Made by a program: the position numbers and the translations under genes. The notes beneath the pieces are model-generated. The model did not search any database. It worked only from the letters and a program-made list of their open reading frames with translations, and was not told where the DNA came from. A DNA stretch of 64,000 nucleotides from the NCBI RefSeq assembly GCF_014212015.1, contig NZ_JACJVN010000013.1, forward strand, positions 1 to 64,000, given 5' to 3'. Positions 61,101 to 64,000 of this stretch are shown one piece after another. This DNA comes from Cohnella lubricantis. Its GTDB lineage: Bacteria > Bacillota > Bacilli > Paenibacillales > Paenibacillaceae. The stretch's first letter is position 1, and the number at the start of each line of letters is the position of its first letter.

Positions 61101-62424
61101 AAAGGAAAAATGCTGCGATGTCCGACTTGTTCTCCCGCAGCGGCGCGGATCGGAGCATGTCATTGATGACGGCATGGTCATGAAAAAACGGAAGACTTCG
61201 GTCCTCCGTTTCCCGGTCGTACCATTTTAATGATAAATCAGTTCCGCGAGAATCAGTTCCTCCGCCTGCTGCTTCAGGTTGTTCATGTGTCCCGTCCAGG
61301 CTAGCGGATCGCTCGCCTTGTCCGGTGCCGGGTGAGACGCGAGCAGTTCCTTTATCGTCCGGTCGATCTGCTCCCGCGCCGTCCGGTCGATGTCCGCCAG
61401 ATGCCGGTTCAACTGCTCCGACAACATCATATGGGCGTACATGCCCTTCCGCTCGGTTTTCAGGAACGTCTTGCGCATCATCCCGTACTTCCCGATGGTC
61501 GTCTCCGCTTCGCTCAGCGTCAGGTTGGGCAGCAGATAATCCCCTTGCGGCGTGTACGTCAGTTCCATGTTCATCCTTCCTTTCTTGCAGGGTAGCTTCA
61601 TTGTGCGGCAAGGAATCGGGTCTTGCAAGGGTATGGAACGTTTGACCATCATTAGCACGTTGCGCCTCCCGGCGCAGCGCTCGGACGGTCGATTCAATTT
61701 CCCGCAGCATCATCTCGGACACATCGCTAATCGCTGCGCCCAAGTGGGACAGCGCAGGAAGCGTGTTGAAATACCCGATGCCGGACAAATCCTCAATGCT
61801 GATATAATGTGCGGGATCGAGTCCGCAACGGATCATCGCCATGTAAGCGACGGCCGTTTCGGCAGCTTGCTTGAACAGCAACTCCACATGCGAATTATCC
61901 AGGTCCTCCAGCAAACTGTGCTCCCGCTCTTTCATCAACTCCGCCACATAATCGGCGCTGTTGTCATCCACCGCATTCCGCGCAGCAGCGAGCAACACAG
62001 CTGGCAGATCCGCACGTGGTTCGATCTCATCCGGCGCGCCGAACGCATTTTCCAGCGTTTCGATTACATGAGCCGTATCGCTGTCCTGCAAGCGCCAAAG
62101 CGACACCTGCAGCTGGCGTCTGCTCTGGGTATCCGATACGTCAAAAACATGGCGCAGGCCCAAGTGGTTGCCCCGATCTTCGATCAGGGCAATCCCTTTT
62201 GCGCCACGTTTTACCCAGCGATCCAGCCGTTTGTTCCATACTTCAATCGGCGCGCAGGCCGTTGCGTCCGGACGTTGTGCGTAGATCAACAGTTGATCCT
62301 GAAACGGATATTTATAGTTCCAGGCCGCCGTCCGCAAAAAATCCGCCCACCGCTCAGGCTGATTCGTCACCGTGCGAGCCGTGCTGGCAGCCAGTTCGAC
62401 GATGTGCTGCAACTTGGCTGTCAA
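55141..62424 (-). CDS. Giant N6-methylase/SNF2-type helicase protein of the conjugative element
   Basis: 2427 residues. Order of parts: N-terminal region (1-240), a charged low-complexity linker (245-410) that overlaps tnpV, a middle region, a Rossmann methyltransferase-like part (about 900-1080; GNILEPSCGIGNFFGLVPES, and GNVPFGG at the NPPY position), then a superfamily 2 helicase (CVGAGKTFAM near 1624, FVDEADSYKN near 1789, GRIIRQGNQNS near 2122), and a C-terminal coiled coil. Family members are standard on large Firmicutes elements and may modify DNA to escape restriction. The TTG start follows GGAGGTG. Two hairpins with U runs lie within the frame. Confidence 0.88.
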   Translation of the reverse strand: MTAKLQHIVELAASTARTVTNQPERWADFLRTAAWNYKYPFQDQLLIYAQRPDATACAPIEVWNKRLDRWVKRGAKGIALIEDRGNHLGLRHVFDVSDTQSRRQLQVSLWRLQDSDTAHVIETLENAFGAPDEIEPRADLPAVLLAAARNAVDDNSADYVAELMKEREHSLLEDLDNSHVELLFKQAAETAVAYMAMIRCGLDPAHYISIEDLSGIGYFNTLPALSHLGAAISDVSEMMLREIESTVRALRREAQRANDGQTFHTLARPDSLPHNEATLQERKDEHGTDVHAARGLSAAQPDAERSGDDHREVRDDAQDVPENRAEGHVRPYDVVGAVEPASGGHRPDGAGADRPDDKGTARVSPGTGQGERSASLDGTHEQPEAAGGGTDSRGTDLSLKWYDRETEDRSLPFFHDHAVINDMLRSAPLRENKSDIAAFFLSHEDERERVLYVHGLFPAGITELTLDEGVRAGFEPYRNVLHLWTGTADERTAQSFYDWGVIAGHIASMILLNEFDLTRKLEPSIEQQTLWMEQAEDAKASAFFMPQAVIDAILQNGSGFENGKYRIALHFQQSLSAQENADFLKREYGTGGRLPALIGTDIHMNYDSKGITLTSGSIMNPDTQVVLPWMNVQKRIGELLAAGRYLNRQEAERFPAFAEQQEEKRREQMAEMARRELPQPDVSPSEGFPLLDAQAEPEHAPVNRERARYGYDAGSTVWIGADEYEIVQLEQRTVVLQDRQFPLFIKELNRRDFERMLRENPLNDHLITGEQEPERSDEAAWETAEDAVSPEEPVTEGREPISQPDTSLSPDPVAGGTAPARPSVPAVNYRITDDELGHGGAKTKFKWNMEAIRLLNKLEQEQRQATADEQAVLARYVGWGGIPQAFDEANTQWAAEYAELKNVLEPDEYASARASTLNAHYTSVTVIKAMYDCLESMGFRCGNILEPSCGIGNFFGLVPESFQGSRLFGVELDSITGRIARQLYPQASIAVSGYEQTNLPDSFFDLAIGNVPFGGYGVADKRYDKHKFFIHDYFFAKTLDKVRPGGIIAFITSKGTMDKQNPAVRKYIAERAELLGAVRLPSNAFLANAGTEVTADIIFLQKRDRMVAVSEQTEAWLSLSETADGVPVNSYFAAHPDMVLGTMVFDDRMYGNRQETSCKPFPDANLDELLREALSGIHAEWVEMEREDQPEEEEPSLPADPSVRNFSFALVDGQIYYRENSRMRRVDTSATAAGRIKGMIQLRDTVRELIEYQTEDYSDEMIEQQQRKLNAQYDRFTAQYGLINSRANSLAFSDDSSYFLLCSLEIIDEEGRLLRKADMFTKRTIRQRIRVEQVDTASEALAVSIGAKARVDLPYMAELTGMTEEQLIKELRGVIFPNPEHLDEEGKPIYETADAYLSGHVREKLRVAKQFAAYDAERYGENVKALEAVQPKDLDASEIDVRLGATWLPPEDIRQFLFELVDTPPMYQTYINVMYSEYTAAWNVKGKSDDRSNNIKANVTYGTNRVNAYKILEDTLNLRDVRVFDTVYEDGVEKRVLNKQETAIAQQKQEMMKEAFRDWIWKDPQRRERLTRLYNDRFNAIRPREYDGSHIRFTGMNPEIRLRRHQVNAVARALYGGNSLFAHCVGAGKTFAMTAAAMESKHLGLCNKSMLVVPNHLTEQWAAEFLQLYPSANILVATKKDFETKNRKTFCARIATGDYDAIIIGHSQFEKIPISTERQRQQLYEQISEITSGIRELKEARGERYAIKQLEKTKKTLQTKLEKLNDTSRKDDVVTFEELGVDRLFVDEADSYKNLFLYTKMRNVAGLSQTEAQKSSDMFAKCRYLDELTGGRGIIFATGTPISNSITEMYTMQRYLQYERLKRQGLQHFDAWASTFGETVTAIELAPEGTGYRAKTRFARFYNLPELMNMFKEVADIQTADMLQLPVPKAHFHNVAVPPSDFQRDMVADLARRAERVRAKEVEPHEDNMLTITNDGRKLALDQRLANPMLPDDEGSKVSVCADNVYRYWAEHQEQRLTQLVFCDLSIPKQDGSFNVYDELRRKLMEKGVPAEEIAYIHDANTEVKKKELFAKVRSGQVRILLGSTFKMGAGTNVQTKLIALHDLDCPWRPRDLEQRSGRIIRQGNQNSEVHIFRYVTENTFDAYLYQTLENKQRFISQIMTSKSPVRSAEDIDETALSYAEVKALATGNPYIKEKMDLDIQVSKLKLLKANHLSQRYALEDRLLKLLPQQIKSTEERIAGYEQDVALYTRSLSSEADGADKFPGMTVKDYTYSERAAAGAALLDACKGMTSPDPQEFGSYRGFSLWLSFDSFHKEYKVTLRGALGHTVTLGADAGGNISRINNALSDLPAKLEHAREQLATLRQQMETAKEQIAAPFEKEQELQTKAARLAELNALLNMDKQENEAVDSMPDEELEAPERRVVGRER
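60794..60833 (-). terminator. Terminator-like hairpin inside the giant gene (1)
   Basis: On the coding strand AAGCGGAGG ACGCAAAA GCCTCCGCTT is followed by a U run, within codons for EDAKASAFFMPQ. Confidence 0.55.
61183..61211 (-). terminator. Terminator-like hairpin inside the giant gene (2)
   Basis: On the coding strand AAACGGAGGACC GAAG TCTTCCGTTTTTTC, within codons for ETEDRSLPFFHD. It lies just past the tnpV stop at 61227 and may serve as its terminator. Confidence 0.55.
61227..61568 (-). CDS. tnpV: TnpV family protein overprinted within the giant gene
   Basis: 113 residues from ATG 61568 (GGAAGG six bases upstream): MELTYTPQGDYLLPNLTLSE, then IGKYGMMRKTFLKTERKGMY and HMNNLKQQAEELILAELIYH, typical of TnpV. 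Same strand as the 2427-residue protein, shifted by one base, wholly inside residues 286-400 of that frame. The giant frame there reads as a charged linker of low complexity (HGTDVHAARGLSAAQPDAER), as expected if one frame was imposed on the other. TnpV function is unknown. Confidence 0.75.
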   Translation of the reverse strand: MELTYTPQGDYLLPNLTLSEAETTIGKYGMMRKTFLKTERKGMYAHMMLSEQLNRHLADIDRTAREQIDRTIKELLASHPAPDKASDPLAWTGHMNNLKQQAEELILAELIYH

Positions 62425-62437
62425 GAGAGCACCTCCC

Positions 62438-62704
62438 TTACCGAAACGTGATTTGATTGGTCAGGCGAATGCCTTCTTCGGAGTACCGGGCCGTAATCCG
62501 AATGAGTCCGATACGCTGCAAGCGATGCAGATTGCGACGGACGGTCGAAGGGGAAAGACCCACCTCCAAAGCCAGCTTTTTGCCGGACAACACGACGGAA
62601 CCATGCCGTCCGCCCGCTCGGTCCATCAGGTAGCTATACAATAGCTTTGCGGCAGGAGGGACCAACGCTCCGGCCAGCAGTTTATACCGTGTGAGATCAT
62701 TCAT
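62438..62704 (-). CDS. Winged helix-turn-helix regulator
   Basis: 88 residues. LTRYKLLAGALVPPAAKLLY is followed by a helix-turn-helix (LSGKKLALEVGLSPSTVRRNL) and LQRIGLIRITARYSEEG wing residues, as in replication-initiator-like and regulatory proteins of this element type. Its stop lies 14 bases before the giant gene, so they probably share a transcript. Confidence 0.75.
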   Translation of the reverse strand: MNDLTRYKLLAGALVPPAAKLLYSYLMDRAGGRHGSVVLSGKKLALEVGLSPSTVRRNLHRLQRIGLIRITARYSEEGIRLTNQITFR

Positions 62705-62725
62705 AAGCTTCCTCCTCAGCAGACG

Positions 62726-63166
62726 CTAACGCTCCGGCGACCGTTCCGACAAACGCTCCGGCCGGACGTAGCAGTACAGATAGAAATTGTAGTCTCCCGC
62801 ATATGGGAAACAACGAAGGTAGTACCGATGGTGTGCGGTTTGAAAACAAAAGCCGTATACGCCGGAATGCCACGCCCCCGATAATCGGGCCTCCGGATGC
62901 AACATGCAAAGTTGATGCATTCGGCTGCGGCTTTGAAGCCATCCCTGCTCCGTCAATGCCTGCACAACCGCATCCAGTTCCGCCCTGAAAGCCGGAATTT
63001 TTAGCGCTGGCAAATGCTCGAACCAGGTTGACCAGAACGTCTCGCCGCTGCTGCCAAAATAACCGCGCAGGTGCCCGATGCAACCCCGTTTCGTATCCTT
63101 CTCTATGGAAGCGGAATAAAAATAGGCCGCGTCCTCCGACACGGCCGTTTGCAGTCTTTCCAGCAT
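62726..63166 (-). CDS. Hypothetical protein of the conjugative element, 146 aa
   Basis: Not recognised. It starts MLERLQTAVSEDAAYFYSAS with an N-terminal helix, then GHLRGYFGSSGETFWSTWFE and CFPYAGDYNFYLYCYVRPER. Aromatic-rich, no membrane helix. Proteins of this pattern occur next to the helix-turn-helix gene on related elements. Confidence 0.65.
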   Translation of the reverse strand: MLERLQTAVSEDAAYFYSASIEKDTKRGCIGHLRGYFGSSGETFWSTWFEHLPALKIPAFRAELDAVVQALTEQGWLQSRSRMHQLCMLHPEARLSGAWHSGVYGFCFQTAHHRYYLRCFPYAGDYNFYLYCYVRPERLSERSPER

Positions 63167-63200
63167 GTTCTTTTCCTCCCGGCTGGTTTAGAAATGTCCT

Positions 63201-64000
63201 CTAATGGGTTCCCCCTGTGCCATAATCGTCGTAGCTGGACAAATCGGCATGATAAAAGACGACGTCGCCGTCCAGCAGGGAGAACGTTGCCCCGTATGGA
63301 TCGACGAAGCTGCGCTGAAACCCTTCCATCCGCCACTGATTGTCCAGCGGCGCGTTTTTGTATTGCAGATGCGGATGGTTCAAGTCTTGATTGCGGATCG
63401 TTTCGATGTTGAAATTGACGATGATGTACCCATCCTTCAGAAATACGGGCGCATGGTCGTCCAGCCGGTGCGTGCGGCCGTACTCGGCTAAGTTAAAGCC
63501 TTTCGGCACCACGTACGGCGCGGCGGGCAAACTGTAGTCCCCCCGCCATCGCTGAACCGAAGCGTTGGCACGGGCCGCATCAATGCCGGAGGGCACCTGC
63601 ATGCTTCCGACAAACGTCCGAAGCTTCGGAGGCAACAGCATGATATCGTAGCCGCCGACATACGTCGGCTTCTGCGCATCTTTCATATATTGAGTGATAA
63701 ACTTCTGTCTCTCTCCAGAAGAACCGATTAACGACCAAAGAGTGGCAGCGGTGTCGGTCAACTCCTGCCGTGGCACATTGCGCAAGCGGGCGTCAAGCGT
63801 CACATACCGTTTCTCCACATCGTCGCTGGAGCCGATACGAATAAACCGCTGACCGCCTGAATGATAGTAAAGATCGACTTCTTGCCTGTTCTTCCCCTTG
63901 CTGTCCACAAAATAAAACGTCGGTGTAATGAGGATGCCGTCACCCGAACCGAACATGTTGCCTTTGGTCATGACTTCGAATTTGAAGTGGTAGCCTGTTT
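63201..64000 (-). CDS. DUF5704-like protein, partial (start lies past the right edge)
   Basis: The frame is open to the window edge: before the internal Met at 63971 it continues TGYHFKFEVM. At least 266 residues belong to a protein whose N-terminal part is missing here. The visible portion is a repeat of beta-rich segments (FVDSKGKNRQEVDLYYHSGG, YVTLDARLRNVPRQE, YDIMLLPPKLRTFVGSMQVP) ending in a conserved YHADLSSYDDYGTGGTH. I tentatively link it to DUF5704, found in Paenibacillus mobile elements; the assignment is from memory. Confidence 0.6.
   Translation of the reverse strand, partial: TGYHFKFEVMTKGNMFGSGDGILITPTFYFVDSKGKNRQEVDLYYHSGGQRFIRIGSSDDVEKRYVTLDARLRNVPRQELTDTAATLWSLIGSSGERQKFITQYMKDAQKPTYVGGYDIMLLPPKLRTFVGSMQVPSGIDAARANASVQRWRGDYSLPAAPYVVPKGFNLAEYGRTHRLDDHAPVFLKDGYIIVNFNIETIRNQDLNHPHLQYKNAPLDNQWRMEGFQRSFVDPYGATFSLLDGDVVFYHADLSSYDDYGTGGTH

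Noticed and set aside
1-64000. CRISPR arrays, rRNA and tRNA genes
   Set aside because: I looked for regularly spaced repeats, tRNA-like cloverleaf sequences and conserved rRNA segments and saw none.

Overview
The window reads as chromosomal DNA of a Gram-positive endospore former. It carries a complete GerA-type germinant receptor operon, Spo0E-like and Sda-like sporulation inhibitors, lipoproteins and Bacillus-type ribosome binding sites, with frequent GTG and TTG starts. A Paenibacillaceae-like Bacillales host fits best, but that is an inference from gene content. Much of the window is accessory: IS fragments, a defence module, ion and sulfur detoxification genes in various states of decay, and a large conjugative element (about 30 to 64 kb) that continues past the right edge.

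Layout. 1-8.2 kb: an IS256 end, a frameshifted IS30 with both inverted repeats, a DUF5067-like lipoprotein, small proteins, an Xre regulator, an AbiF-type HEPN defence gene behind its own promoter and a nested-hairpin RNA, and a helicase lacking its ATP-binding N-terminus. 8.6-9.8 kb: a fluoride riboswitch with terminator, two crcB genes and a broken PAP2 gene. 9.8-15.4 kb: a sulfide/persulfide module (CstR-like repressor, three rhodanese-fold proteins, DsrE, TauE/SafE, two TusA-like proteins) with matching operator-like sites. Several members are decayed, and the module is bracketed by two PAP2 gene remnants. 16.5-18.8 kb: ArsR regulator and SulP transporter. 19.5-21.9 kb: an arsenic operon whose ArsC has lost the catalytic cysteine. 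22.0-25.8 kb: ger operon in the order B-A-C. 25.9-29.1 kb: a Spo0E-like/Sda-like fusion, an Xre regulator, then a c-di-GMP riboswitch with an EAL protein, an unknown protein and a CBS-GGDEF protein. 29.3-30 kb: a decayed second ger permease.

30-64 kb: the conjugative element, transcribed mostly right to left. It holds a DUF5704-like protein, a 2427-residue methylase/helicase with TnpV overprinted inside it, DUF3991/Toprim protein, an RelE/Phd pair, an oriT candidate, MobC, MOBP relaxase, PcfB, an ArdC-like protein, VirD4, Maff2, VirB6, a Spo0E-like protein, PrgI, VirB4, a sigma-like factor and an NlpC/P60 hydrolase. Cargo interrupts it twice. At 33.5-37.3 kb lie a second c-di-GMP riboswitch with a LuxR regulator, a truncated IS1595 and a CopZ-like metallochaperone. 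At 50.4-54.8 kb lie CheY, FapA and HD-GYP genes behind a diverged GEMM-like leader, plus an Xre regulator. No integrase is visible.

Two themes recur. Cyclic di-GMP: two clear class I riboswitches, one diverged candidate, and EAL, GGDEF and HD-GYP proteins. Sporulation control: a ger operon, a Spo0E/Sda-like fusion and a Spo0E-like protein on the mobile element. The most unusual signals are the abiF RNA/AbiF unit between perfect 17-bp repeats, the Spo0E-Sda fusion, the diverged GEMM leader, the TnpV overprint, and terminator-like hairpins inside the conjugation genes.
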